Made by a program: the position numbers and the translations under genes. This document shows positions 20,827 through 31,562 of a stretch of 64,000 nucleotides of DNA, piece after piece (position 1 is the first letter of the stretch; each line of letters begins with the position of its first letter). The DNA lies in the NCBI GenBank assembly GCA_916613615.1, contig OU744735.1, forward strand, positions 42,295,468 through 42,359,467, given 5' to 3'. The notes under the pieces were generated by a model. It was not told where the DNA came from and ran no database searches. It worked only from the letters and a program-made list of their open reading frames with translations. This stretch comes from Steromphala cineraria. Lineage: Eukaryota > Mollusca > Gastropoda > Trochida > Trochidae.

Positions 20827-22582
20827 AACTAGAAAGTGTTTTTACCCGTAAAAACAGATGTCTCCCCCTTCCTCAAATGCTCCAAACCTCTAAACAATAC
20901 TATCATAAAGCACCATTAATGTTCTCTGTATAATTCAACTTGAATAAATAACCGATCAACTCCACAATTGTAGCAAACATAATCAATAAACAAAATAATT
21001 TGTTTTAAATCTCAAACCTCCAAAAGGCACATCTACATGATATGGAGAGACAGTATACCAAGTTTGGTGATGATCGGTCACATAGTTTTAGAGATCTGCT
21101 CCGGAAACCAACACTACCCTTGAAAAAGACTAAGTCAAAATTGTTGCCATGGAAATAAATTTTTTTTTAAAGAAATCTATAACCTCCAAAAGGCACATCT
21201 ACATGATATCGAGAGACAGTATACCAAGTTTGGTGATGTTCGGTCATCGAAATAATTGGATTTGATTGTGAATGAATGTACTGTAATATACAGGCCCAAG
21301 TAAATGTTTAATGTTCAATGCGACCTCGTGTTTCTATCAATGTTGTGATTTTTCCACTGTCGGTAATCAGACCGTGTGTATAGATTAATTACGTCGTAAT
21401 TCCAATGTGACAACACTTATTCTTATCAAAATAATATCATAATGCTTCTTAACGTTTGTTTCCATATAAAGACATCAACGTTACCTTTATTAAACACGTA
21501 TTTAACCATATTCTTGTCAGATAAAATTTTCGTGTATGCTTTCCTGGAGGCCGCCATTTTTGTGTGATGACGTCATGATTTCATGTGCACTATGTTTCGT
21601 TTCCAAAGTAAATTTAATACTAATCTAAGTTTATTACTATCAACAAACATTTTAGTGTTCATATTCAATTCCATGACGATGTACATTGTATATTATTGTT
21701 ATATTAATAATCAAGTGTATTTCATGCTTTGTTGATTTACTGTCAAAACAACATTACGTCAGAAGGACTGTGACGTCAGTTTTTTTTGACAGTTGAAAAT
21801 AATAATAGAAGGTTGATGATTTGGAGATCAGGACTAAGAGACGTGTTTTGTTTGCTGTTGTGATCTTTCGCCGGTATTACCGAGACTTGCACCATGTAAG
21901 AAATTCTTCCAACCTGTGGTACACTCACTGAAATTCCAGTGAAGAGCCATAAAATCTCGGAATTGAGTCCAGTCTCTCTAGAATAAATTGTTAAATGTAT
22001 TGTACATATCTGGCATGTAAATGATGTAACTGATGTAAAATATTTCTATATTATTGATTGCTATATGTTAATGTAATAAATTCTTGTTTATTGTTTCAAC
22101 TACTAGTTGTCAAATTATTTATTAGATATATATAAACTGTAAGCTATAGGTAAAAGTTGAGAGATCCATAAACCCAAACATGCTATCGGTATAAATTAAA
22201 TTACCCCTTTTACCCCCTTAGACCGTTACAGTACTTTAACATATTTTTATCTCTTGTGGTGTGTCTGAAAGAAACATCTCTTTAATCACATCTGTGATGT
22301 TGTTGGTGTTGAAATTGATGTGATTGTTAGAGTATAAATTCGATAGTTAAAGTCCAAATTGTTGCCATGGAAATAATAAAATAATTTTTTTTTAAAAATC
22401 TATAACCTCCAAAAGGCACATCTACATGATATGGAGAGACAGTATACCAAGTTTGGTGATGATCGGTCACATAGTTTTAGAGATATGCTCCGGAAACGAA
22501 ATGGGAACGCCAACGCTGACGCCGACGCCAACGAGAACTCAGCTAAAACCAATATGTCTCCCGACCCATCGGGGGGAGACAT
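20827..22582. mobile_element. Minisatellite element of the GGGAGACAT family
   Basis: Inserted in MITE M1. It carries repeated units with 'CCTCCAAAAGGCACATCTAC', ATGATATGGAGAGACAG and ACCAAGTTTGGTGATG (at about 21020, 21190 and 22405). A short GACGCC-type microsatellite (22515-22535) follows. The end is a hairpin at 22554-22582, ATGTCTCCC..GGGAGACAT. This is the order hairpin, microsatellite, minisatellite, as in pearl elements, which suggests a Helentron-type non-autonomous element. A solo LTR interrupts the array. Confidence 0.65.
21282..22230 (+). mobile_element. Solo LTR, 949 bp, TSD GTAC
   Basis: It begins TGTAATATACAGG and ends GACCGTTACA (TG..CA, with inverted TGTAA/TTACA). It is flanked by the direct repeat GTAC at 21278-21281 and 22231-22234. 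Inside are two perfect TGACGTCA (CRE-like) sites at 21568 and 21771 next to a GCCGCCATTTT motif, and an AATAAATTC signal near 22076, suiting a U3-R arrangement on this strand. No internal retroviral genes flank it, so it is a recombination-derived solo LTR. The last 170 bp are related to 37093-37330 on the other strand. Confidence 0.75.
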
Positions 22583-22980
22583 AATCAAGTCATGTTGATT
22601 TAGCCTCTGTTCTATTACGCCGAAATCTCCGGCAGTTTCCCCTGACTGAAAAAAACCCGCATCCCAATCCATTTGAATTTTTTTATCAAATGACACGGCT
22701 ACTTGCATGGAAAGGGTGGTTCATGTCACAATGCCTTTGCCTTGTTTCAGTAGCCAAAATGATGATTTAAGAACAGCGTCGCTGATTGCACAACTAACTT
22801 TGATTGCCTCCAATCAGGCATCTCCCATTCTATCCCACAAACTCGTCGTAATATAACAGAGGCTAAAATCAACATGACTTGATCTGCCTCTGCGGGGAGA
22901 GAATGGGGACAAAAGAATATTCAGAAATGTTTATTGATTTAAGCAGAGACTAGACAATTAGTAGTTTCCCAAAGGAGTAA

Positions 22981-23779
22981 AGCTGGGTTTACACTTGCAC
23001 GACTCTCGAATCCGCATTGGCACGCATTAAATCGTGGCAATGCGTATCTTTGTCGTATCGTTATCGTGAATAATTCGTGAACTGCTCATGGATGCGTGCA
23101 AATGCGCGAAGAATTAACCAAATGTTTGGTTATTTCTTCACGTACTCCAATGCGTGCCAGGTGCGCAAAGTATTCGTGAATTTGTCTCAACTTGTTCGTA
23201 ACTTATTCTTGTAGTGTCGTGAAATGCGTGCATAATTTTGTGTGTCACGATAGAGATAAGACAAGGTTGGGCATTTCAAGCAATGCAATTTCAGGTATAT
23301 CAACCGTCTCTTCTCTTCAAGAAGCGCGATATCATGGAAGTTATTCATGGTGTTCACTCTGTGACAGTAGAGGATGAACTGATTTTAGGGTACTGCCTGT
23401 ATACACCTCCAATGCGGGCAGTATCGTACACCATGCGGGACTAAAAAGGACACGATCTTGACAAGCATGCGTGAATTAGTCGAACCTGTGCGTGCAGTTG
23501 CGCCTACTGCGTAACAAAACGCAACTTAGTCGCAACAAATGCGTGAACAGAACGCAGCTTTGTCGTGGTTATGCGCCAATTGTTCATGAAATGCTGGGTA
23601 AAATCGCAACACTTGCGTGCAGTTTTCTGCGGCAAATGCGTGAAGTGTGCTTGAATAATGCGCAAATGGGGGGTGTACGCATTGTTTTAATTGTTTACTA
23701 AACAATGTTGCTTCGTCTATTGGCACGCACTAAAGTCTTGAAGTGCGGATCCAAAATGCGTGCAAGTGTAAAGCCACCT
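22981..23779. mobile_element. PIF/Harbinger-like MITE, 799 bp, TSD TAA
   Basis: The TIRs are AGCTGGGTTTACACTTGCAC and the reverse complement of GTGCAAGTGTAAAGCCACCT. They are flanked by TAA at 22978-22980 and 23780-23782, the TWA target typical of PIF/Harbinger elements. The inside is crowded with GCGTG/CACGC motifs in both orientations on both sides, and has a GCGTG-poor middle (23260-23440) whose open frames are not recognisable as a transposase. Confidence 0.82.
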
Positions 23780-23824
23780 TAAGTTACACTTAAGGGACAC
23801 TTCGAGTAAATCTAAATCACATTA

Positions 23825-24076
23825 ATGTATGGTGAGGCTATTGTCACATTTTTCCTTATTGTGATGTATACTATTTCTTGTTTCTGTGCAAGTCAACAAT
23901 ACCAGTTTAATACGTCAGATGTTCTCACACACAAGACAAGGCTTTATGAACAGTGCGTCCGGTTATGTCGATATTTGGCAGATTGTGATATGGAGTGGAA
24001 CAGTCAAAGTCAAGTTTGCTGGCTTAATGGACTAAAAGCTCCAGAGGTCTTGCAGATTCCCCTCCTGACCAAAGAA
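23825..24076 (+). CDS. Candidate first exon of a secreted Cys-rich protein
   Basis: ATG at 23825 opens 84 codons. Residues 5-22 (AIVTFFLIVMYTISCFCA) look like a signal peptide. They are followed by a segment with cysteine spacing C-x3-C-x6-C-x11-C and a final 'CWLNGLKAPEVL'. The pattern recalls PAN/apple modules, but it is too short to assign. The original exon probably ended at GACCAAAGAA before GTAAGT, now displaced to 24408 by a SINE-like insertion. Phase would be 0. A possible next acceptor is TTGTTTTGCAG at 25790-25800, giving a stop after five codons. A host-gene origin is inferred, with no downstream exon proven. Confidence 0.45.
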
Positions 24077-24397
24077 ATGAGTGAGTGAGTGAGTTGTTGT
24101 TTAACGTGTTTTGAACAATATTTCAGTTATTTAACACGTGGATGTTGCCATCCAAAAGAGAATAGACAGATCAGAGAGAAAGGGATCGACAGGATGAGGG
24201 AAAAGACGGAAAGAAAGGCATAGTAAGAGATAGAAAGCATGTTTTAGAAGGACTCACATTTGGGCTGGCTTCTATCCGTCGACCTGTCCAGCTTGGGTGA
24301 CCCTACCAGGAGCATGGAAGCTCCAGCTGGCATAGCTCTCGGGGTCGCAGAAGCACACAAACCACCACACCACGATAAGGTAATGAGTCCAGTGGTG
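24077..24397 (+). mobile_element. SINE-like insertion, 10 bp TSD
   Basis: 321 bp flanked by exact direct repeats GACCAAAGAA (24067-24076 and 24398-24407). It starts with (GTGA)n and GTTGTTGTTTAACG and ends near ACCACACCACGATAAGG. The (GTGA)n-TTTAACG head is like short retroposons common in molluscs. The family name is not assigned. The insertion sits on the splice donor of the preceding exon. Confidence 0.75.
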
Positions 24398-24500
24398 GAC
24401 CAAAGAAGTAAGTGTAGTTCAAATTAAATCAGAATGTGTTACCGTTTTAGCCATCTAAGTTATTTAAGAATGAATTCAAATTATTCACGTAGTAATCAAC

Positions 24501-25500
24501 AAAAATAGAGCCATTGGCTCTGTAGCTCATCAGGCTTCATCATCAATTATGCCGTAGAGTGTGGCAATGTGATTCCCCCTTTGTAGAGGCCACAGGGTCA
24601 CCAATCATTAAAATTAGGTATATAGGCGACAAGTTTAAGTTTTCTAGGCTTCATACTTCAGGAGAAGAAGATGAAAATAGATTTGAAGGATGTTCCTGTT
24701 GCCTTTAGTAGGGGCAACAGGGTCACAAAAGCTACAATTCATAGTCCTCACTAGTCAAGGAGTCTGTACACAAAGTTTCAAATTTCTAGGCCTTATGCTT
24801 CTGGAGAAGAAGATGAAAATAGGTTTTTAGGGTGTGGCCCCTGTGGCCCTCATTAGGGGTCACAGGGCCACAAAGCTCCCATTTTTTATCCTCACTAGCC
24901 AAGGAGTCTGTACACAAAGTTTCAGCTTTCTAGGCCTTATGGTTATGGAGAAGAAGTAGAAAATAGGTTTTTAGGGCGTGGCCCCTGTGGCCATTATTAA
25001 TGGTCACATGGCCACCAAAGGTACAATTTATAATCCCCACTAGCCAAGGAATCTGTACACAAAGTTTCAGCTTTCTAGACCTTATGGATCTTGAGAAGAA
25101 GATACAAATAGGTTTTTAAGGGTGTGGCCCCTGTGGCCCTTATTAGGGGTCACAGGGCCACAAAGCTCCCATTTTTGATCCTCACTAGCCAAGGAGTCTG
25201 TACACAAAGTTTCAGCTTTCTAGGCCTTATGGTTATGGAGAAGAAGTAGAAAATAGGTTTTTAGGGCGTGGCCCCTGTGGCCCTTATTAGGGGTCACATG
25301 GCCACCACAGGTACAATTTATAATCCCAACTAGCCAAGGAATCTGTACACAAAGTTTCAGCTTTCTAGGCATCATGGTTCTGGAGAAGAAGTCGAAATTC
25401 CACAAAGTTTACGGACGGACGGACGGATGGACGGACGGACGCCGGACACCATGCCATGCCATAAGCCCATCGGGCCTTACAGGCCAGATGAGCTAAAAAT
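24501..25500 (+). mobile_element. Pearl-like minisatellite element, copy 1
   Basis: The left end has the hairpin GAGCC-ATT-GGCTC followed by TGTAGCTCATCAGGC. Then come about five units of 144-145 bp (GTCTGTACACAAAG at 24762, 24906, 25051, 25196, 25341), an ACGG microsatellite at 25411-25441, and the right end GGGCCTTACAGGCCAGATGA, with hairpin GGCCT-TAC-AGGCC, ending GCTAAAAAT. This is the layout described for bivalve pearl elements (flank, minisatellite core, ACGG microsatellite, flank), which are thought to be Helitron-related. It is non-coding. Confidence 0.85.
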
Positions 25501-26616
25501 GTAATTATCTTTCCATGTTTTCGAAAATATTTGTAAATGATGAAAAGTTTAAACATTTTATTTTTGAACATTAGCATATCAAACTATTAGTGACAACTGC
25601 AGTGAGAATATAATCCATATTTTCACTGAAGAGAGAAAAGAAGGACCGAATCTATTACTCTCCTTTGAAACACGATTATCTCCCTTTGAGGAATGGAACG
25701 CATGCCTCGCGTGACGGCGTTAGTTAGGATTGAAGAAAAACGACTCTCTATGATGTTTACGGTATGTAACTGACTAACTGTTAATATTTTTTGTTTTGCA
25801 GTGTCAATTTATCCTTTGATATCAAAAAGCCACCCGAAGTTCACATCTTGTTGCTTTAGATAATAAATGTTAATTTGATCGCGAAATAAATTTACGAAGC
25901 GAGAGATCGATCTGACCGACATAGCCCTTCACTCACAGAGGCAGATCAAGCCTCTGTTATATTTCGTCGACTTTGTGGGATAGAATTCACTGGGTGTAAT
26001 GTGTTCGCGAGGACGTTCGTTGTTACTGATCAGTCACGTGACTCTTAGAGCGAGAGACGTGTTATCATTGTCCTGATCACTACATAAAAATTGAATTATC
26101 ACCATAATTCTGATAAATCATGTATCAATATTGGTATATATCTATTCCTGAGGTTTAACCATTTACTTATACACAACGAGAAGTCTTGTAAACAAACATA
26201 TGTTTGTCTTTTTTAACTTGATCACTGCAGTTACGTTGTTTGGAGTCCACACCTCATGCTCTTTCGACTACTAACATCTAAATAAATCAACAAATCTTAA
26301 ATATAATCATGCCTATTTAACCCTTGATAAACCTAAAAACAGACTGCAAATTTTGAAAGGGTTGCGAGCTGCATTAACGAAGTTTGGACGAGGTGAACAA
26401 GTAACCTGAAACGAATCGTAGTGTACGGATTGTTCAATCTAGGTATACGGATCGTTAGTGATTGCACCAAACCTAGTGTACGGATTGTGGTGATTGAATT
26501 TCTTGAACAAAATGACAGTTTTGTGCCAAAATGTTAAATTTTCGTTTGAAATAGATCACTCACAGAATGTGATATCATTCAGAACATCATTTCTTATTTA
26601 AGACTACCAAAACACA

Positions 26617-26833
26617 TACCGTGTTTCCTCGCATATAGACGCCACCGGCGTGTATTTTTTTCAGACCCCCTTTACCCCCGACGTGTATGCGAAACCCGGC
26701 GTCTATTTATTTTTTAGTATAGATGGTGTAAAGGGGGAATACTTTATTTCAATTCCACTACGGGAGCATTAATTAATCAACTAATCACCCGGCGTTTATT
26801 CGAGACCCGGCGTCTATTCGAGGAAATACGGTA
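26617..26833. mobile_element. MITE family M4, copy 1
   Basis: The left end is TACCGTGTTTCCTCGCATAT and the right end is CGAGGAAATACGGTA. Inside are repeated GACGCC and CCGGCGTCTATT motifs. A related copy is at 59058-59343. Confidence 0.8.
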
Positions 26834-27134
26834 CTAGCTATTTAATAGATTGTCCATTCAAAACTTCATCATTTCGAAAGAAGTGCATTTCAGTTCTCAA
26901 AGTATCCATTTTCCAATACACATAACTAAAACGATTAACTGCTTTTGTGTATGTGTCTTAACTACAAACGTCCAAATACAGAAGGTCATCAACTTGTCAA
27001 TTGATTAAATGTAACAATGCTAAAAAGCGGTCAAGGCATTGGATAAACATTATTAACTCAAAATCTAATAAAACTGGAACTTCTTTTAACTCAATATGTG
27101 AATAAAACAAACGTCTTCCTGCACACAATAAGGA

Positions 27135-27345
27135 ATTTTAGCTCATCTGGCCTGTGAGACTCCTTGACTAGTGAGGATGATAAATTGTAGCTTTGGTGGC
27201 CTTGTGGCCCCTCATAAGGGCCGTAGGGGACACACCCTTAAAACCTATTTTCATCTTCTTCTCCAGGACCATAAGGCCTAGAAAGCGGAAAATTTGTGTA
27301 CAGACTCTATAGTGAGGATTATAAATTGTAGCTTTGGTTCATAAT
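27135..27345 (-). mobile_element. Pearl-like element fragment
   Basis: It starts TTTTAGCTCATCTGGCCTGT and jumps directly into core repeat sequence (CTCCTTGACTAGTGAGGAT, AACCTATTTTCATCTTCTTC), lacking the ACGG tract. It is a deleted copy lying inside the CACTG transposon. Confidence 0.75.
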
Positions 27346-29040
27346 TGTGTGATTCTGCAAGTTATTGAAAAAGCAAACATCCCGTTATTTTGGTGTAAGA
27401 TTTTGATGAATTTGATTTTCAGATATGTGTTTGAAAACACTCTACAAACTGTAAGATGTTAGACAACGATGAAATGTTAGACAAAAGATAATGTCATTAT
27501 ATACCACTAAGCTTTTTTAATGAGAGGGTTAACAACGGAAAGCTAGAAAACACGAATGGACATGAATATTTAGCATTCTTACTCCAATTTTAAAAGCATT
27601 TTGTTTCAATTACAGGGAGTACTACAATAACAATTTAAACATTAAACTCGCAAGTAACCACAAACTTGTTGAAAAAGATATCTGCTTTGGGTTGGATTGA
27701 CGACCCTATCTTCCTGTTTGTCTGATGATCTGAATGATTAATTCTAATATAAATAGCCTCCTATGTATGTTTAAGGAGCTTATGAATGTAGAGGGTCCTT
27801 AATATCGTAGATGCTTCTTTCGGCGCTCTGGGGGCAGTGCAACATTCATGCTTTCTGTAGATATATACACATTTATAAAGTTAAGATAAAACGGTGTTTT
27901 TGATACTGTTAGACGTATTGCATGTGTCTAAAATGATAGACTATAATGTAATAGACATTTTAGTAGTAAAGTTTGTTTTTCAAAACCAATATGTATGGAT
28001 TTATAAAGAAAATAAAGCAAATTCAATCAGGCACAATCCGTACCCTCGATCAGCACAATCCGTATCCCGTATAAAACATGATCGGTAACTTGCCGTACAC
28101 CGGAAAACTTTAGCAATGAAAATACATGACAAAACTTTGACAACAGATTATTAAACATTCACACTGTGCCATACCTTGAAATTTCGCCATTGCTTGCAGT
28201 TATTACAAAAGCAATCATACATCGTAATTTTCTTTTTATAAAGTGGACATTAAATACTATTAATGTAGGCAAAATGTACAGAGGTCGTCGAAATTTTGAC
28301 AACATTTATTGACAGGCAGTTACCAATATGTTAGTTTGCAAAAATTCAGTGAATTTCAACTCCTATTTGCATTCATATGTTTGTGCATAGATATCTGCCC
28401 ATGAAGTAATCGATCGTTAAAAGTTCATATTTATTCATAAAATGCTCGTAATCGTATAAAATTGACAAAAATATGTGCCTGAATGTCTCGCTCCTCGCAT
28501 TAAAAGTCACGTGACAAATCAGTAACAGCGAACGTCCTCGCGTACACATTACACCCAGTGAATTGGAGATGCCTGATTGGAGGCAATCAAATTTAGTTAT
28601 GCAATCAGCGACGCTGTTCTTATATCATCGCTTTAGCTACTGAATCAAGGCAAAAGCATTGTGATATGAACCACCCTTTCCATGTCTTTCACGTGGTGGC
28701 ACGTGGTCCTGTGCGCCTTGAGCATGCATTCGGTGTGGATATGTGTGCTATATAAATACCCTAATTATTTGATAAAGAAATTCGAATGGATTGTGATGCG
28801 GGTTTTTTCCGTCAGGGGAAACTGCCGGAACCCACGGAGTTCGGCGTAATATAACAGGCTGTATCATCATTTCTTGACTTGATCTGCTTCTGTGGCCGGG
28901 GAGAGAATTAGGCACACTTCCGATGTTCGCCAAGTATAACTACATTTTGCTATACTATTTTAAAATTTGTCTTTTTTACCTCTAACGGACGCTCACGTGG
29001 AACAAACTGTTAACTGTCCGTTCTGTCAGAAGACTGGTTG

Positions 29041-29203
29041 CTTAGGCTTAGATTGTTTTTTTGGTCTCTGTTAGAGGGTGTCGTCACAGGAGACAACTTT
29101 TCTCAAAAACTATTTAAAGTAGAGTAACTAAACTTGCTGTGTGTCCTCATTGTATCAATACCCTGATGGAGTTCGAAAATAAGATCCTCAAAATAATTTT
29201 TAG
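29041..29203 (+). repeat. Minisatellite unit, left of pearl copy 4
   Basis: CTTGCTGTGTGTCCTCAT and GTATCAATACC..GATGGAGTTCG recur at 30550-30610 and the AAACTATTT core again at 30719 (period about 184 bp on the right side). The pearl element is inserted into this short array. Confidence 0.6.
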
Positions 29204-30527
29204 CTCATCCGGTCTGGGAGAACCGATGGGCTTATGGCATGGCATGGCGTCCGTCCATCCGTAAACTCTTCACTTTTTCGACTTCTTCTACAGAATCAAC
29301 GACTCTAGAGAGCTGAAATTCAATGTGCAGACTCCTTTGCCAATGGGGATTCTAAATTGTAGATTTTGCGAAACCCATGACCCCTATTGGGGTCACAGGG
29401 TTCAAAACCTTAAAAAAAACTATGATCATCTTCTTCTCCAGTTCCAAAAGGTCTAGAGAGCTGAAACGTCGTTTGTTGACTCCTTGGCCAATGATAATTC
29501 TATATTTTTGTTTGGTGACCTCTTGTTCGGGAACTCCAGCATCACTGACAAAGGATCACTAATTGACCATTTTCAAAATGACCTGATCAAACCTGATTTT
29601 GGATTGTTTGTTTACTGATGCAAAATTTCGAAATGTGGCGTTGTAATATATACAGATGGGGTCATATTTCCGCAATTCCTATTGATTAAAATACTTAATA
29701 TAGTACCTCTGAGGGAAAAAATCAGCACAATTACATTGATTGAATGAAGAGGAACAAATGTAACTTAGATATAAAGCTGTTGATCACTTATAAAGGACTT
29801 TGTAGAGAAAAATAGAAAATAGTGTTTTAACTTATGTTGTGGAATTTCAGCGTTATCCGTTTCGTTTTCGCAATGCTAGGATGTCTCGAAGACATTCATA
29901 ATATCATGATATTTGCACTAGTATATTTAGGTAAGTGAACAAACTTAAGGTACGCAGCTGTATATACTCCTTGGCCAATTGGGATTCTAAATTGTAGGTT
30001 TCGTGAATCCATGACCCCAAATGGGGTCACAGGGTTCAAAACCTTAAAAACCTATTTCATCTTCTCCAGTTCCAAAAGGTCTAGAGAGCTGAAAAGTTGT
30101 GTGTAGACTCCTTGGCCAATGATAATTCTCTATTTTTGGTTTGGTGACCTCTTGACCCAAAATTGGGTCACAGGGATCGAACCCTCAAAAACCTATTTCC
30201 ATCTTCTTCTCCAGTTCCAAGGGTCTAGAGAGCTGAATTTTTTTGTGTTGACTCATTGGACAATTGGGATTCTAGATTGTAGGTTTGTTGACCCCATGAA
30301 CCTAAATAGGGTCACAGGGGTTACAACCTTAAAAACCTATTTTCATCTTTTCCTCCAGTTCCAAAAGGTCTAGAGAGCTGAATAGTTGGATGTAGACTCC
30401 TTGGCCAATGAAGATTCTAAATTGTAGATTTGGTAACCCCATGCCCCCAAATGGGGTCACAGGGGTCAAAACCTTAAAAACCTATTTCGATCATAAGTCT
30501 GATGAGCTACAGAGCCAATGGCTTTAT
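29204..30527 (-). mobile_element. Pearl-like element, copy 4, carrying an exon
   Basis: Reverse orientation. It starts TTTTAGCTCATCCGGTCTGG, has short CCGTCC tracts, then core units of 144-149 bp (CTAGAGAGCTGAA at 29304, 29453, 30081, 30225, 30370), and ends GATGAGCTACAGAGCC with AATGGC. The array is diverged, so this copy is older than copies 1-3. Between about 29525 and 29960 the core is replaced by a foreign segment with an exon-like unit. Confidence 0.78.
29851..29930 (+). pseudogene. Second copy of the 80 bp transporter-like exon
   Basis: Same length as 20302-20381, with the acceptor (GGAATTTCAG) and donor (GTAAGT) kept and no stop: 'VIRFVFAMLGCLEDIHNI' then MIFALVYL. The first 33 bases differ at one position only. 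The rest carries mostly amino-acid-changing differences, including loss of the Glu (E to V) near the end. The flanking intron is also similar upstream (about 29655-29850) and for about 20 bp downstream. It is embedded in a pearl-like element, so it is more likely a captured fragment than a working exon. Confidence 0.6.
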
Positions 30528-30534
30528 TTCTCAG

Positions 30535-30760
30535 AAACTATTTGAAGATAGGATAACAGGACTTGCTGTGTGTCTTCATATTATCAATACCGTGATAGAG
30601 TTCGAAAAATCAGAACTGCAAAATTCCTTTTTAAAGATAAGAGTTATTGCCCTTGTTTCGTGTTTTTGATCTCTGTTCGAGATATGTCGTCAAAAGGGAA
30701 ACTTTTTCTTATAGCTAGAAACTATTTAAGATAGGATAACCAAATTGTAACCATAATTTA
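30535..30760 (+). repeat. Minisatellite units, right of pearl copy 4
   Basis: AAACTATTT..GATAGGATAAC at 30535 and 30719 and CTTGCTGTGTGTCTTCAT at 30570 match the unit at 29107-29190. Confidence 0.6.
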
Positions 30761-31560
30761 TCTTCTACAGGTCAGGTTATGTTACTTATCGTAACTTATG
30801 TTACGTACTATGTATTGATAGTGGCGAACAAAATATATTTGATATATTCATTGTAAATTAACTACAACAGCTAAGCGTAATTGAAACATTAGGAATAAAG
30901 CTGGTATTTAAATTTTCCGACGTTCATCTTCAAATGTTCTTCATTCTTCAAATAGTTTCTCCCTTCTCTGTATGTGTCTTTCACTGACTTATTAAAAGTG
31001 TACTTAGGAAATACAACTGACAAGAATTTTAAGTTTCAGTAACGTTTATGAAAGATAACATTCACATTTGTTAAAGTTTACATGGCACTTTTTTCACTCA
31101 TTCCATCGTCTTGTATCTTTCACGAACAGTTCAACAGTTGAAATGTAAAAAATAATTTAATTTAACTTCGCAATTCAATACAACTATAAACAATAGCACA
31201 ATTCAAATAAGCAAACTCTTAATTTTGTCTCATTTCATTTGACAGGAATATCACAGGTTATGAATTTACGATAACACAAGTAAAATCTTTAGTCGGATCC
31301 TTACTTGAATCACATTAAGTGTTCAAACACAATAAATTGTAATTTTTAAAAACGATTTCACATTGCTTATAAGTCACAACAAGGATATGATGTAATTCCT
31401 TGGTCACAATAATTAAGGGTTCAACGTTCATACAAAGCAGTCAAGTTAATAGAGATTTTTAAACAGATATAGAAGGTTTTTTTTGTTTTCACCGGAATCT
31501 TTGAAAGCAAGTAATATCACTTGAAACTTGAAAGCAATGCAAGAGACCGACATATTGCAA
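30761..31560. other. No recognisable feature
   Basis: AT-rich. It should contain the 3' end of the hAT element, but no inverted copy of the TAGGGCTGGG terminus is seen. Confidence 0.4.
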
Positions 31561-31562
31561 GT

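Larger units (their letters stand above)
20806..22908. mobile_element. MITE family M1, split copy
   Basis: The left TIR is ATTATCTCCCCACAGAGGCA at 20807-20826. The remainder resumes at about 22583 with ATCAAGTCATGTTGATTTAG and runs to GATCTGCCTCTGCGGGGAGA ending near 22908. The two halves are separated by another element (20827-22582). The M1 interior reads CGGCAGTTTCCCCTGAC and GCGTCGCTGATTGCACAAC, as in the copies at 47.0, 56.2 and 57.1 kb. Confidence 0.8.
25988..28560. mobile_element. 2573 bp TIR transposon, CACTG ends, TSD AATT
   Basis: Terminal inverted repeats of about 60 bp begin CACTGGGTGTAATGTG on both strands with few mismatches. The flanks are AATT at 25984-25987 and 28561-28564. 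A CAC-start TIR with a 4 bp duplication suits the CMC/Chapaev group (inference). Subterminal TACGGATTGT motifs occur three times at 26420-26480 and, on the other strand, at least twice at 28026-28060. These are candidate transposase sites. No transposase frame is visible, so it is non-autonomous. It contains a smaller MITE and a pearl fragment. Confidence 0.85.
25930..28908. mobile_element. MITE family M1, copy split by a 2.57 kb transposon
   Basis: The left part at 25930-25987 (ACAGAGGCAGATCAAG, TTTGTGGGATAGAATT) is continued at 28561 by AATTGGAGATGCCTGATTGG and ends near 28908 in GGGGAGAGAATT. Excising 25988-28560 plus one AATT restores the arrangement seen unbroken at 56191-56552. Confidence 0.82.

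Noticed and set aside
22400..22708. Minus-strand frame of 102 codons
   Set aside because: Spans the boundary between the GGGAGACAT-family element and MITE M1; no protein features.
25790..25860. Second exon for the secreted-protein candidate
   Set aside because: The acceptor TTGTTTTGCAG is good, but the frame ends after five codons and has no independent support; mentioned only as a possibility.
30880..31560. 3' terminal inverted repeat of the hAT element
   Set aside because: Searched by eye for TAGGGCTGGG or CAGGGCTGGG near the C-terminal end; none found.
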